A program made the translations under genes and the position numbers. Source: Flavobacterium sp. AED (lineage in GTDB: Bacteria > Bacteroidota > Bacteroidia > Flavobacteriales > Flavobacteriaceae). Taken from it: DNA of 64,000 bases. The notes beneath the pieces were generated by a model, which had not been told where the DNA came from, made no database searches, and was given only the letters and a program-made list of their open reading frames with translations. Positions 8,110 through 17,155 of this stretch are shown here, piece after piece; position 1 is the stretch's first letter; each line of letters starts with the position of its first letter. The stretch spans positions 372,001 through 436,000 of the forward strand of contig NZ_JSYM01000001.1 of the NCBI RefSeq assembly GCF_000812945.1, read 5' to 3'.

Positions 8110-9354
8110 TTAAAATTCAGATTGTTCTTCTTCTTTTTTTGTCGGAGTTGGCTTTTTTACAATTGGTTCTGTTTTTAAGACCGGTTTAGTTTTTACAACA
8201 GGATTCGTTTTTACGACAGCTTTAGTTTTTGTAATGGGTTCTGTTTTTGTAACTGGAACAGTATTTACTGCGGGTTCTGTTTTTATCGTTTCATCGGTTT
8301 TTATAACAGTTGGTTTGTAAATTTTTACTGCTTCCACTTTTGGTTTTATTGGATAATAAATTTCAGTAACCCATTTTGAAGGGTTTTTTACTTCGTTTTT
8401 ACTGATTGAATAAATTTCCAGATGCGAAACTGTAGCGTCAGCTGCGAGACGATTAGTGTTAAGGTATTGCGTGGTTTTATCCAATGCCTTATCTCTATGG
8501 GAATAATCACCCGTTAAAGTCGTTTTTACGGCTTCAAATGCTTCTAATTTTCCCGAATAAAGATCACTTCCTTCACTTGTATAAATTTGATTTTTAATTG
8601 GTACGCAAATAGATATTTTAGTGAGTTCATTTACCATGTCATAGGTGTGATAAATTATAAAAGGCTTTCCTGTAATTGTAAGATCATTTTTTTTACAAAA
8701 AGCTATAATTTTTGGAACAACGATTTTAAAGTTTTTAGAGACGTTAGCAATTTTACTGGTAAAAGTTTGATGTAAATAAAACGTTTCCGGTTTTTTTACC
8801 AAACCATCTACTTTTACTGAATAGGTATTTATTTCATAATCTAAGGTTTTATCTAAGTTGGCCAAACTTTTTTCGTACATACTACCTATGATTTTTTCAA
8901 CACCTCCATTGAAAGCGGTATAAATTTTGAAAAGAAAACTCATTTTTCCTTTTGTTCTCCAAGTTACTTTTGTACCTCCAACAGTGTCTTTAAAACTCCA
9001 GAAAACATCAGATAAAGTTCCATTATAATTCATTTTTTGTGAAATACTGTCATTTTCTTTTACAAAAATTGTTTTCATATCACCATTACCATCTTTTCCT
9101 TCCCAAGAATAAGATCCGCCTTTTCCAATCGTGTTTTGAGGATACGTTATTTTCATTTCAGGATTCTCAACAGCCCAAGAACCAAATTCGCCCCAATTTT
9201 TAAAATCATTTACATAATTAAATACTGCTGGTTTTGGAGAATTTATGATTTTACTCCTTTCGACAGTAAAATCTCCTTTTTGTGTAGCGATGAAAATAGA
9301 TAATGCAACTAAGCTAAGTAATAGTAAAAGAAAGATATATTTTAAAATCCTCAT
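8110..9354 (-). CDS. Membrane-anchored SRPBCC domain plus GyrI-like effector-binding domain protein
   Basis: This 414-aa protein begins with one hydrophobic anchor (about residues 5-25). Residues ~27-170 resemble a polyketide-cyclase/START-like SRPBCC domain (SPKPAVFNYVNDFKNWGEFGSW). Residues ~180-330 look like a GyrI-like/bacterial effector-binding domain (KPFIIYHTYD, LEIYSISKN). The C-terminal ~80 residues are a low-complexity run of KTxPVVKT-type units ending in an acidic EEEQSEF. Both domains bind small hydrophobic ligands in other proteins, so a ligand-binding envelope protein is a reasonable inference. It is a single gene divergent from DPP III. Confidence 0.7.
   Translation of the reverse strand: MRILKYIFLLLLLSLVALSIFIATQKGDFTVERSKIINSPKPAVFNYVNDFKNWGEFGSWAVENPEMKITYPQNTIGKGGSYSWEGKDGNGDMKTIFVKENDSISQKMNYNGTLSDVFWSFKDTVGGTKVTWRTKGKMSFLFKIYTAFNGGVEKIIGSMYEKSLANLDKTLDYEINTYSVKVDGLVKKPETFYLHQTFTSKIANVSKNFKIVVPKIIAFCKKNDLTITGKPFIIYHTYDMVNELTKISICVPIKNQIYTSEGSDLYSGKLEAFEAVKTTLTGDYSHRDKALDKTTQYLNTNRLAADATVSHLEIYSISKNEVKNPSKWVTEIYYPIKPKVEAVKIYKPTVIKTDETIKTEPAVNTVPVTKTEPITKTKAVVKTNPVVKTKPVLKTEPIVKKPTPTKKEEEQSEF
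8125..8330 (-). repeat. Degenerate Lys/Thr/Pro coding repeat
   Basis: Codons for KT, TKTEP and VVKTNP/VVKTKP recur in a loose 5-6 residue period in the tail of the SRPBCC protein. This looks like a flexible or wall-spanning linker. Confidence 0.6.
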
Positions 9355-9556
9355 GATGAATTGGCTGTTTATCTTGTAAAGTTAGAAATTTTATTAATAT
9401 AGCAGAGTAACTATTAAAAAATATAAAACGGGGCTTTCAAGTTGATTGTAATTTTTAGATTTTTTTTAATTCATTATCGAAAAGATTAAATTAATTTTCA
9501 ATATCATTGAAATTGGATTATAAGTGATGGTTTTTATTATTTATTCAAAGAAAATG

Positions 9557-9564
9557 TATATTTG
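9557..9564 (+). promoter_or_regulatory. -7 promoter box for the DPP III gene
   Basis: TATATTTG matches the Bacteroidota -7 consensus and lies 39 bp before the ATG. The -33 region is only T-rich, without a clear TTTG. Confidence 0.5.
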
Positions 9565-9603
9565 TTGAATAATAATTTATTAAACATCTAAATATCATTA
9601 ATA

Positions 9604-11625
9604 ATGAAATTACTTAAAATTATTGGAATTTTTATTATCCTTGCGGTTTCTGTTACGTGTAATGCACAAGTAGCTAAAACTACCGAAAAAGCTCCTTTTG
9701 ATTATGTTGTGGAGCAGTTTGCTGACATTAAAGTGTTGCGGTATCAAATTCCAGGCTGGGAAAATCTAACACTAAAAGAACAAAAATTAGTGTATTATTT
9801 GACTCAAGCCGGAACTTCAGGGCGTGATATAATGTGGGACCAACATTATAAATACAATCTAAAAATTAGAAAAGCTTTAGAGAATATTTATAAAAATTAT
9901 AAAGGGGATAAAACAGCTGAAGACTGGAAAAATTTCGAAATATACCTTAAAAGAGTTTGGTTTTCAAATGGAATTCACCACCATTATTCCAGCGATAAAA
10001 TTAAGCCAGGATTTTCTGTAGCCTATTTTAACGGTTTGTTGAAAGCAACTAAAACAACTTTATCACCAACTATTGAAGCCATTATATTTAATGATGTAGA
10101 TGCTAAAAGGGTTAACCTTGATGAATCAAAAGGTTTATTGGAAGGTTCAGCAATTAACTTCTATGACAAAGGAATTACATTAAAAGAAACAGAAGATTTT
10201 TACGCTAAAAAAACAAGCCCAGATCCTAAGAAACCATATTCTTATGGTCTGAATTCTAAATTAGTTCGCAATGCAAAAGGGCAATTAACAGAAAAAGTTT
10301 GGAAAAGTGGAGGTATGTATGGTGCTGTAATTGATAAAATTATCTATTGGTTAGAAAAAGCCAAGAGTGTAGCTGAAAATAAAAAACAAGCAGATGCTTT
10401 AGGATTGCTTATCAGTTATTATAAAACCGGTAGTTTAAAAACATGGGATGATTACAATATTGCCTGGTTGCATGCTACCGAAGGGAACATTGATTACATC
10501 AATGGTTTTATTGAAGTATATAATGATCCATTAGGCTACAGAGGATCTTATGAAGGGATTGTGCAGATAAAAGATTTTGATATGTCGGCAAAAATGGAAG
10601 TAGTTTCTAAAAATGCGCAATGGTTTGAAGATAATTCTCCGTTGATGCCAGAGCATAAAAAGAAAAACGTTGTTGGAGTTTCTTATAAAACAGTTATTGT
10701 AGCAGGAGAATCTGGTGACGCTTCACCAAGTACGCCTATTGGTGTGAACCTTCCAAATGCGGATTGGATTCGTGCGGAACATGGTTCGAAATCAGTTTCT
10801 TTAGGAAATATTATCGATTCGTATGCTAAAGCTGCAGGAAAAGGAAAATTAGAGGAATTTGCAAATGATGAGCAAGAAATTGCATTGGCCAAAAAATATG
10901 GTGAAATAGGAGATAAGATGCATACTGCTTTGCATGAAGTGGTGGGTCATGCTTCAGGACAAATCAACCCTGGTGTGGGAACTCCAAAGGAATCATTAAA
11001 AAGTTATGCTTCGACACTTGAAGAGGGTAGAGCAGATCTAGTTGGACTATATTATTTATACAACCCAAAATTACAGGAATTAGGCTTAGTTGATGATTGG
11101 AAAAAACTCGGGATGGAGTCTTATGACAGTTATATCAGAAACGGATTGATGACTCAGTTAGTGCGTTTAGAATTGGGTGCTAATATTGAAGAAGCGCACA
11201 TGAGAAACCGTCAGTGGGTTAGTTCATGGGTTTTTGAAAAAGGGCAAAAAGACAATGTTATAGAGAAAATCACTCGCAACGGAAAAACGTATTTCAATAT
11301 TACGGATTATGATAAATTACACGACTTATTTGGGCAATTGTTAAGAGAAGTACAACGAATCAAATCTGAAGGTGATTTTAATGCAGGCAAAGCATTAGTG
11401 GAAAATTATGGGGTGAAAGTAGATCAAAAATTACATGCTGAAGTTTTAGAACGCAATAAGCAATTTGCTTCGGCTGCTTATAGTGGATTTGTAAATCCAG
11501 TATTGGTTCCAAAATTAGACAAAACGGGTAAAATTATTTCTATTGAAGTACAACAACCAAAAACATTTGCAGAACAAATGTTGAAATACTCTAAAAACTT
11601 TGGAGTTCTACCTTTGGAAAATTAG
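9604..11625 (+). CDS. Dipeptidyl peptidase III (peptidase family M49)
   Basis: This 673-aa zinc metallopeptidase releases dipeptides from the N terminus of peptides. The two family zinc motifs are present: HEVVGH at 444-449 (family HExxGH) and EEGRAD at 473-478 (family EExxxD). The N-terminal 22 residues form a signal peptide ending CNAQ, so the enzyme is probably periplasmic or exported, unlike the cytosolic eukaryotic DPP III. Length fits bacterial members. The gene is monocistronic, with a promoter box upstream and a strong hairpin after the stop. Confidence 0.93.
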   Translation: MKLLKIIGIFIILAVSVTCNAQVAKTTEKAPFDYVVEQFADIKVLRYQIPGWENLTLKEQKLVYYLTQAGTSGRDIMWDQHYKYNLKIRKALENIYKNYKGDKTAEDWKNFEIYLKRVWFSNGIHHHYSSDKIKPGFSVAYFNGLLKATKTTLSPTIEAIIFNDVDAKRVNLDESKGLLEGSAINFYDKGITLKETEDFYAKKTSPDPKKPYSYGLNSKLVRNAKGQLTEKVWKSGGMYGAVIDKIIYWLEKAKSVAENKKQADALGLLISYYKTGSLKTWDDYNIAWLHATEGNIDYINGFIEVYNDPLGYRGSYEGIVQIKDFDMSAKMEVVSKNAQWFEDNSPLMPEHKKKNVVGVSYKTVIVAGESGDASPSTPIGVNLPNADWIRAEHGSKSVSLGNIIDSYAKAAGKGKLEEFANDEQEIALAKKYGEIGDKMHTALHEVVGHASGQINPGVGTPKESLKSYASTLEEGRADLVGLYYLYNPKLQELGLVDDWKKLGMESYDSYIRNGLMTQLVRLELGANIEEAHMRNRQWVSSWVFEKGQKDNVIEKITRNGKTYFNITDYDKLHDLFGQLLREVQRIKSEGDFNAGKALVENYGVKVDQKLHAEVLERNKQFASAAYSGFVNPVLVPKLDKTGKIISIEVQQPKTFAEQMLKYSKNFGVLPLEN

Positions 11626-11639
11626 TCGTTAATTCTCAA

Positions 11640-11674
11640 AAAAAAATGCCCACTTTTTTAGTGGGCATTTTTTT
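11640..11674. terminator. Bidirectional terminator after DPP III
   Basis: The hairpin AATGCCCAC/GTGGGCATT has A and T runs on both sides. It lies between the DPP III gene and the convergent small membrane protein gene. Confidence 0.88.
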
Positions 11675-11693
11675 ATTGCGAAAAATAAAGGTC

Positions 11694-11882
11694 TTAACGT
11701 TTGAAAAATATTTTTATCATAAACAGAAGTCCAATAAAAATTAAGAAGCCTATTAATATTTTGTAATTTCCTTTATAATATTCTTTATGTATTCCTAAAT
11801 CTTTTCGGTAGGAATAAATTGCTGCAATAACAAAAGCAACAAAAAAACAGCCTGCAAATATTAATTGTCCCTGACTAAACAT
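11694..11882 (-). CDS. Small two-helix membrane protein, hypothetical
   Basis: This 62-aa protein has two hydrophobic segments (about residues 7-24 and 42-59) separated by a basic loop (SYRKDLGIHKEYYKGNYK). It has no recognised family name to me, but coding is supported by a stop close to a shared terminator and a membrane-protein composition. It sits alone between DPP III and the MazG-like gene. A role cannot be assigned. Confidence 0.65.
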   Translation of the reverse strand: MFSQGQLIFAGCFFVAFVIAAIYSYRKDLGIHKEYYKGNYKILIGFLIFIGLLFMIKIFFKR

Positions 11883-11963
11883 AGTTTAAATTATTTCGGG
11901 CAAATTTAGTTAATAGTTTAGAAATAGTTGCTAATTTGCCATTTCATTTAATAAAATAAAAAG

Positions 11964-12353
11964 ATGCAAAAACAAATAGACTCCGTTAAAGAATTTCATA
12001 CTGCATTTAAAATAGGTCACAAAGAAATTCCAACAGCTGATTTAGGCGAAAATAAACACACACTTCGGTATAATTTAATGAAAGAAGAAAATGAAGAATA
12101 TCTGGAAGCAGTTCAAAACAATGATTTAATAGAAATTGCAGATGCGCTTGGTGATATGATGTATATTTTATGTGGAACTATTATAGAACATGGTTTACAA
12201 CATAAAATTGAAGCAGTTTTCGACGAAATTCAACGCAGTAATATGAGTAAGTTGGGTGAAGATGGAAAACCTATTTATCGTGAAGATGGAAAAGTAATGA
12301 AAGGACCTAATTATTTCAAACCGGATTTTTCGAAAATACTTGAGGAAAAATAG
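11964..12353 (+). CDS. MazG-like nucleotide pyrophosphohydrolase family protein
   Basis: This 129-aa all-alpha protein carries the EExxE...ExxD pattern of MazG/PRA-PH pyrophosphohydrolases: EENEEYLEA near residues 38-46 and EIADALGDMMY near 56-66. The family hydrolyses NTPs or phosphoribosyl-ATP-like compounds to monophosphates and PPi with Mg2+ bound by these acidic residues. It is not in a his operon, so a house-cleaning role is more likely than histidine synthesis. The start at 11964 follows an A-rich stretch, and a hairpin follows the stop. Confidence 0.8.
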   Translation: MQKQIDSVKEFHTAFKIGHKEIPTADLGENKHTLRYNLMKEENEEYLEAVQNNDLIEIADALGDMMYILCGTIIEHGLQHKIEAVFDEIQRSNMSKLGEDGKPIYREDGKVMKGPNYFKPDFSKILEEK

Positions 12354-12386
12354 CAGATTTCAGTTTGCAGTAAAAAAATAAAAATA

Positions 12387-12421
12387 AAAAAAGCGATTTT
12401 CAATATGAAAATCGCTTTTTT
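12387..12421. terminator. Bidirectional terminator between the MazG-like gene and ilvE
   Basis: The hairpin AAAAAAGCGATTTTC/GAAAATCGCTTTTTT has a short AATAT loop and lies between two convergent genes. Confidence 0.88.
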
Positions 12422-12446
12422 ATATATGTAATCTGAAATCTGAAAA

Positions 12447-13514
12447 TTACACTTTAACAGTCCATCCAAAAGTATCTTCAGCCAATTTATTTTGAATATT
12501 AGTCAATTTATCTTTTAGTTGTAATGCTACTGGATTTTCAAGTTTTGGTAATTCGTAATAAACGTCTTGATAAGAGAATCCAGAAATAGGGCTAACTACT
12601 GCAGCTGTTCCAGCTCCAAAAATTTCTTTTAACGTTCCGTTTTTAGAAGCTTCAACAAGTTCAGAAACTATAACTGGACGAACGTCTACATTTATACCTT
12701 CGCTTTTAGCTAAATCAATCAAGGTTTTTCTAGTTACACCATCAAGAATTCTTTCGCTAACTGGAGCAGTCAATAAAGTGTCATTGATTCTGAAAAACAC
12801 ATTCATTGTACCCGCTTCTTCTAATTTGGTATGCGTTGCATCATCAGTCCAAATTACTTGTTGGAATCCTTCCTTATTAGCTAAGTTAGTTGGATAAAAT
12901 TGTGCAGCATAATTTCCAGCCGCTTTTGCAGCTCCAATTCCACCATTTGCAGCTCTACTAAAATGCTCTGCAATAAGTACTTTTACATCACCAGAATAAT
13001 AAGCTGATACAGGAGATAAAATAATCATGAATTTATAATCATCTGACGGATTTGCAATTACTCCAGTACCTGTAGCAATCATAAACGGTCTAATGTACAT
13101 GGAATTTCCTTTTCCTTTTTTTACCCACGCTTCATCTAATTGTAACAATTGATTTAAACCATTCATAAACACTTCTTCAGGAACTTCTGGCATAGCCATT
13201 CTTACTGCTGAAGTATTGAAACGCTTATAGTTTTCATCAGGTCTAAAAAGCCAAATGTCATTATTGTCATCTTTGTACGCTTTCATTCCTTCAAAAATAG
13301 CTTGGCCATAATGAAAAACTCTTGTAGATGGATCTAACAAAAAAGGTGCGTAAGGTTTAATGACCGGTTTTTGCCATTCACCATTTTTAAAATCACATTC
13401 GAATAAATGATCTGTAAAAACAGAACCAAAGCTTAAGTTTTCAAAATCTACTTCATTTATCTTTGAAGTAGGAGCTTTAATTATTTCAATTTTGCTAGTT
13501 TGAGTTGTACTCAT
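12447..13514 (-). CDS. ilvE: Branched-chain amino acid aminotransferase
   Basis: This 355-aa PLP enzyme of fold type IV interconverts Val, Leu and Ile with their 2-oxo acids using 2-oxoglutarate/glutamate. The PLP lysine lies in GIGAAKAAGNYAAQFY, and the conserved EAGTMNVFF and IFGAGTAAVVSPI blocks are present. Length matches the eukaryote-like/bacterial type II BCAT (about 350 aa). The gene is not linked to other ilv genes here and is divergent from mnmD across a 307-bp gap. Confidence 0.93.
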   Translation of the reverse strand: MSTTQTSKIEIIKAPTSKINEVDFENLSFGSVFTDHLFECDFKNGEWQKPVIKPYAPFLLDPSTRVFHYGQAIFEGMKAYKDDNNDIWLFRPDENYKRFNTSAVRMAMPEVPEEVFMNGLNQLLQLDEAWVKKGKGNSMYIRPFMIATGTGVIANPSDDYKFMIILSPVSAYYSGDVKVLIAEHFSRAANGGIGAAKAAGNYAAQFYPTNLANKEGFQQVIWTDDATHTKLEEAGTMNVFFRINDTLLTAPVSERILDGVTRKTLIDLAKSEGINVDVRPVIVSELVEASKNGTLKEIFGAGTAAVVSPISGFSYQDVYYELPKLENPVALQLKDKLTNIQNKLAEDTFGWTVKV

Positions 13515-13821
13515 AATAAGGTATTGTTTATTTTTATTTTTTATAAGTGATATGCTAGAGTATTAAAATCGTTGGTTTTTTATAAAACGAAGTTTAATAT
13601 TTGCAAAATTAAATAAAAATCACTGAAATACTTATGATTATTCCATTAATTATAGCATTTAACTGTGATTTATTTATATTTTAAAAAATGGAAATAAATA
13701 GAGCCAATTTATATGAAATTTATAAAAAATATAGATTTTTTGAGACTATTACATTTTAGTTTTGATTAAATTTGACCATCTGCCACAACTATAAAACAAA
13801 GAATAACCTCAAATTATAATT
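13515..13821. promoter_or_regulatory. Divergent intergenic region ilvE/mnmD
   Basis: This AT-rich 307-bp gap has no convincing ORF. It holds a TAAATTTG -7 box at 13767-13774 on the plus strand, preceded by TTTTTTG ending at 13742 (spacer about 24 bp, slightly long), which can serve mnmD. I see no hairpin terminator or leader-peptide attenuator for ilvE. Confidence 0.5.
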
Positions 13822-14484
13822 TTGAAAAGAGAAATAATCCAAACACTCGACGGTTCTACAACGATTCATTTACAGGAATGGGATGAATGCTATCATTCTA
13901 AACACGGAGCAATTCAGGAGGCGCAGCATGTTTTTATCAAAAATGGGTTGTCTTTATTTCAAAACAAGCAAATTTCAATTTTAGAAATTGGTTTTGGAAC
14001 AGGTTTGAATGCATTTATTACTTTTTTGGAAGCATCCAAAATGAATCAATCGATTGATTATGTAGGAGTGGAGGCCTATCCAATATCAGCAGAGGAAGTG
14101 GTATCGATGAATTATGTTGATGAACTGAATGCCAGTAATGAAAGTCCTGTATTTAAAAAAATGCATGAAAGTAATTGGGAAGAAAAGATTGTATTAAGGG
14201 ATGATTTCACTTTAACTAAAAGGAAACAATTTTTTGAAGAAATAGATGATTTTGAAAAATTTGACTTGATCTATTTTGATGCTTTTGGTTATCGTGTTCA
14301 ACCTGAGTTATGGAGTACAGCCATTTTTGAAAAAATGTATAATGCACTTAAGCCCAATAGTGTATTGGTTACTTATGCTGCGCGAGGAGTTGTTAAAAGG
14401 AGTATGATAGAAGTAGGTTTTACAGTGGAGAAATTAGCGGGGCCTCCTGGCAAAAGAGAAATGTTTCGTGCTAGAAAGAAATAG
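13822..14484 (+). CDS. mnmD: tRNA 5-methylaminomethyl-2-thiouridine methyltransferase MnmD-like
   Basis: This 220-aa protein matches the MnmD family (the methyltransferase half of MnmC), which finishes mnm5s2U at the tRNA wobble position using SAM. The SAM loop is EIGFGTGLNAF near residues 50-60, and the family block FDLIYFDAFGYRVQPELW near 151-168 is followed by LVTYAARGVVKRSM. The start is a TTG (KREIIQT follows); no in-frame ATG or GTG lies between the promoter box at 13767 and this codon. There is no FAD oxidase domain, so this is the standalone form. Confidence 0.87.
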   Translation: MKREIIQTLDGSTTIHLQEWDECYHSKHGAIQEAQHVFIKNGLSLFQNKQISILEIGFGTGLNAFITFLEASKMNQSIDYVGVEAYPISAEEVVSMNYVDELNASNESPVFKKMHESNWEEKIVLRDDFTLTKRKQFFEEIDDFEKFDLIYFDAFGYRVQPELWSTAIFEKMYNALKPNSVLVTYAARGVVKRSMIEVGFTVEKLAGPPGKREMFRARKK

Positions 14485-14630
14485 AAAAATTTAAATTTTG
14501 TGCTTAAAAATATACTTTCTTTTAAATAAAATAAAATATAAAAAAGAACGTTAATTTGTTATGTTGTGTATTTTAAAAATGTACTTTTACAATAGTTAAT
14601 AAAAATTGATAACCCAAATCTTAATTTATT

Positions 14631-14828
14631 ATGTCGAAAATTATGTTCGATTACACAAAATCAGTGCTTGAAAGAGTAAGTTTTGACCCGATGCTTTTTT
14701 GCAAAGAATTAGAGAAAGCAATTAAAACGTTATTACCATACGAAATGGAGCAATTGCGAGAATGGTTACTAAGTTTTACAATTGGAAGACCAGAATTAAA
14801 ACAATGTTTGCTTATCGTTAATTCATAA
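14631..14828 (+). CDS. Small conserved-looking hypothetical protein
   Basis: This 65-aa soluble, helical protein contains MFDYTKSVLERVSFDPMLF and ELEKAIKTLLPYEMEQLREWL. I recall similar short proteins in flavobacterial genomes but know no function. Met5 (14643) is an equally good start. A strong hairpin directly after the stop supports a real transcript. No neighbour suggests a role. Confidence 0.65.
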   Translation: MSKIMFDYTKSVLERVSFDPMLFCKELEKAIKTLLPYEMEQLREWLLSFTIGRPELKQCLLIVNS

Positions 14829-14860
14829 AAAAAAAGGAACCTAAATTGGTTCCTTTTTTT
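14827..14860. terminator. Bidirectional terminator between the small gene and oxyR
   Basis: The hairpin AAAGGAACC/GGTTCCTTT is flanked by A9 and T7 and lies between convergent stop codons; it overlaps the last codon of the oxyR frame. Confidence 0.85.
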
Positions 14861-15803
14861 ATTTTTTTTGAAGTGGACTTATAATTTGTACATTTTGAAA
14901 AACAATTGCACCTTTTATAACACCAGCAATTGTGCTTCTTAGTGCATCAATTATCTGAATTTTTAATTCGCTTTTAGGGAAAATCAAACTAACTTCTCTT
15001 GCTGGTTTAGGTTCCTTAAATTGGCGTAGTTTTTTTTTGTCTGATTCCTTCAAATCTAATGTGTGCAAATAAGGCAGTAATGTTGTTCCCAAACCTTCAT
15101 CGGCCAATTTTATTAAAGTCTCAAAACTTCCGCTTTCTATCTGAAAATGATTGATTTCATTTCTCCCTCCTGAATTTTTACACAAGTTTAATATTCCATC
15201 ACGAAAACAGTGTCCATCTTGTAATAATAGGATTTCATCTAAGTTTAGATCAGAGACTTCAATTTCTTCTTTTTGAAAATTATGATGACTTTCCGGGATG
15301 TAAGCGACAAAAGGTTCAAAGTATAAAACAATTTCTTTGATTTTTTCTTCCATTAAAGGCGTTGCCGCAATCGCTGCATCGAGATGACCGTTATTGAGTT
15401 TTGTGATAATTTCTTCGGTGTTTAACTCTTCTATTATGAGTTTTACCTTTGGATATTTTTTGATAAAATTATTCAAAAACATCGGTAATAATGTTGGCAT
15501 AATTGTAGGGATTATTCCTAATCTGAACTCACCTCCAATAAATCCCTTTTGTTGCTCTACAATATCTTGAATTCTATCAGCTTCATTAACAATGTTTTTA
15601 GCCTGATTTACAATTTTTTGTCCAATATCTGTAAGCTGGATAGGCTTTTTTGTTCTGTCAAATATTTGAATACTTAATTCTTCCTCTATTTTCTGAATTT
15701 GCATACTCAAGGTAGGTTGAGTTACAAAACATTTTTCAGCAGCAAGAGTGAAGTTTTTATGTTCGGCTACAGCCAAAACATATTTTAGTTGAGTGATTGT
15801 CAT
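14859..15803 (-). CDS. oxyR: Hydrogen-peroxide sensor and activator OxyR (LysR family)
   Basis: This 314-aa LysR-type regulator has the N-terminal winged helix (TLAAEKCFVTQPTLSMQI) and a ligand-like C-terminal domain. The redox motif GHCFRDGILNLC places cysteines at residues 199 and 208, the same numbers as in E. coli OxyR, whose C199-C208 disulfide switches the protein on. It is divergent from dps, a classical OxyR target, across 97 bp. A TATATTTG box on the minus strand (15825-15832) is a likely promoter and lies inside that shared region, so autoregulation is plausible. Confidence 0.93.
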   Translation of the reverse strand: MTITQLKYVLAVAEHKNFTLAAEKCFVTQPTLSMQIQKIEEELSIQIFDRTKKPIQLTDIGQKIVNQAKNIVNEADRIQDIVEQQKGFIGGEFRLGIIPTIMPTLLPMFLNNFIKKYPKVKLIIEELNTEEIITKLNNGHLDAAIAATPLMEEKIKEIVLYFEPFVAYIPESHHNFQKEEIEVSDLNLDEILLLQDGHCFRDGILNLCKNSGGRNEINHFQIESGSFETLIKLADEGLGTTLLPYLHTLDLKESDKKKLRQFKEPKPAREVSLIFPKSELKIQIIDALRSTIAGVIKGAIVFQNVQIISPLQKK

Positions 15804-15900
15804 TTTTTATAGTAATATCTGATGCAAATATAAAAACAATCAATTTAACTTATAGTACAAAGCGTTGTTTTCTTGTCTAAATTTGTTTAAAATAAAAATT
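15804..15900. promoter_or_regulatory. Divergent oxyR/dps promoter region
   Basis: The region contains two exact TAnnTTTG boxes in opposite directions: TATATTTG on the minus strand at 15825-15832 for oxyR and TAAATTTG on the plus strand at 15878-15885 for dps. Neither has a well-spaced TTTG -33 element, which fits activator-dependent promoters. An OxyR site is expected between them but I cannot define it. Confidence 0.6.
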
Positions 15901-16380
15901 ATGAAAACAAATATTTTAGGATTGCCCGTTAAAGAATCAGAATTAATTGTAACTGAATTAAATATATTACTTTCTAATTTTCAAGTTTATTATCAAAATT
16001 TAAGAGGAATTCACTGGAATATCCGTGGCAAGCGTTTCTTTGACTTGCATATAAAATTTGAAGAATTATACAACGACTCCCAATTGAAAATTGATATGAT
16101 TGCTGAACGTGTTCTTACATTAGGAGGAACGCCGCTTCATACTTTTGAGGATTATATTAAAAACAATCAATTAACTATTGGAAAAAATATTTCTATTGAT
16201 GAGAAAGCGATTCATTTAATTGTAAACTCATTGTCTTATTTGCTAAAAATAGAAAGAGAAATTCTAATTAAGTCTTCTGAAATTAATGATGAAGGAACGA
16301 ATTCTATGATGAGTGATTTTATTGCTGAACAAGAAAAAACCATCTGGATGATGCAAGCTTGGTTAGAAGAAGAATTGTAA
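15901..16380 (+). CDS. dps: Dps-family DNA-protecting ferritin
   Basis: With the start at 15901 (MKTNILGLPVKE) the protein is 159 aa, the usual Dps length; an upstream ATG at 15865 would precede the promoter box. Dps dodecamers oxidise Fe(II) with H2O2 and store iron. The inter-subunit ferroxidase ligands are visible as H38, H50, D65 and E69, with the same 12/15/4 spacing as Listeria Dps. It is divergent from oxyR, and peroxide control is the natural inference. Confidence 0.93.
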   Translation: MKTNILGLPVKESELIVTELNILLSNFQVYYQNLRGIHWNIRGKRFFDLHIKFEELYNDSQLKIDMIAERVLTLGGTPLHTFEDYIKNNQLTIGKNISIDEKAIHLIVNSLSYLLKIEREILIKSSEINDEGTNSMMSDFIAEQEKTIWMMQAWLEEEL

Positions 16381-16459
16381 CAATACTGGAGTTTATGTGA
16401 AATAATCAATAAAAATGGCAATGATTTTTTTTTAGCAAATAAAACTATTAATTTTATTT

Positions 16460-16467
16460 TACATTTG
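16460..16467 (+). promoter_or_regulatory. -7 promoter box for carbonic anhydrase
   Basis: TACATTTG fits TAnnTTTG and lies 25 bp before the ATG. The -33 region is a T run near 16426-16433. Confidence 0.45.
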
Positions 16468-16491
16468 AATGAACTAAGACAGTAATTCTTT

Positions 16492-17127
16492 ATGAGCGAT
16501 TTTTATAAAAAAATATTAGAAAACAATAAACAATGGGTAGAAACTTCTCTAGCTAGCGATCCTAATTATTTTGCGGATTTAGCCAAAGGACAAACACCAC
16601 CTTTATTGTGGATTGGTTGTTCGGATAGCAGAGTTCCAGCTAATGAAATTGTTGGTGCAAAACCGGGGGAAGTATTTGTACATAGAAATATTGCCAATAT
16701 GGTAGTACATTCTGATATGAATATGCTTAGTGTTTTGGATTATGCAGTCAATGTTTTGAAAGTAAAACATGTACTTGTATGTGGTCATTATGGTTGTGGA
16801 GGAGTGAAAGCAGCAATGGGAAATGAATCAATAGGAATTATTGACAACTGGATTCGCCACATAAAAGATGTTTATAGACTACATCATGAATATTTAGATT
16901 CTATTGTTGATGAAAATGAACGTTTTAATGCTTTTGTAGAAATTAATGTAAAGGAACAAGTATTTGATTTGGCTAAAACATCAATCGTACAATCCGCATG
17001 GAAAAACGGGCAAGAATTAACATTACACGGTTGGGCTTACGGATTAAATTCCGGATTTGTTACGGATTTGAATGTCAATATCAGTTCAGATAAAGATTTA
17101 GATAATGTATATCAGTTAAAATTTTAA
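16492..17127 (+). CDS. can: Beta-class carbonic anhydrase
   Basis: This 211-aa enzyme converts CO2 and water to bicarbonate in the cytoplasm. The zinc ligands and catalytic dyad are in place: C43-x-D45-x-R47 in GCSDSRV and H99-x-x-C102 in GHYGCGG. Length and the ending (DLNVNISSDKDLDNVYQL) fit the bacterial beta-CA family. It has no signal peptide. It stands alone between dps and a convergent LETM1-related gene. Confidence 0.93.
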   Translation: MSDFYKKILENNKQWVETSLASDPNYFADLAKGQTPPLLWIGCSDSRVPANEIVGAKPGEVFVHRNIANMVVHSDMNMLSVLDYAVNVLKVKHVLVCGHYGCGGVKAAMGNESIGIIDNWIRHIKDVYRLHHEYLDSIVDENERFNAFVEINVKEQVFDLAKTSIVQSAWKNGQELTLHGWAYGLNSGFVTDLNVNISSDKDLDNVYQLKF

Positions 17128-17130
17128 ATT

Positions 17131-17155
17131 AAAATCGCTCTCGGGCGATTTTTTT
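17131..17155. terminator. Terminator after carbonic anhydrase gene
   Basis: The 7-bp hairpin AAATCGC/GCGATTT is followed by T runs and lies between convergent stop codons. Confidence 0.75.
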
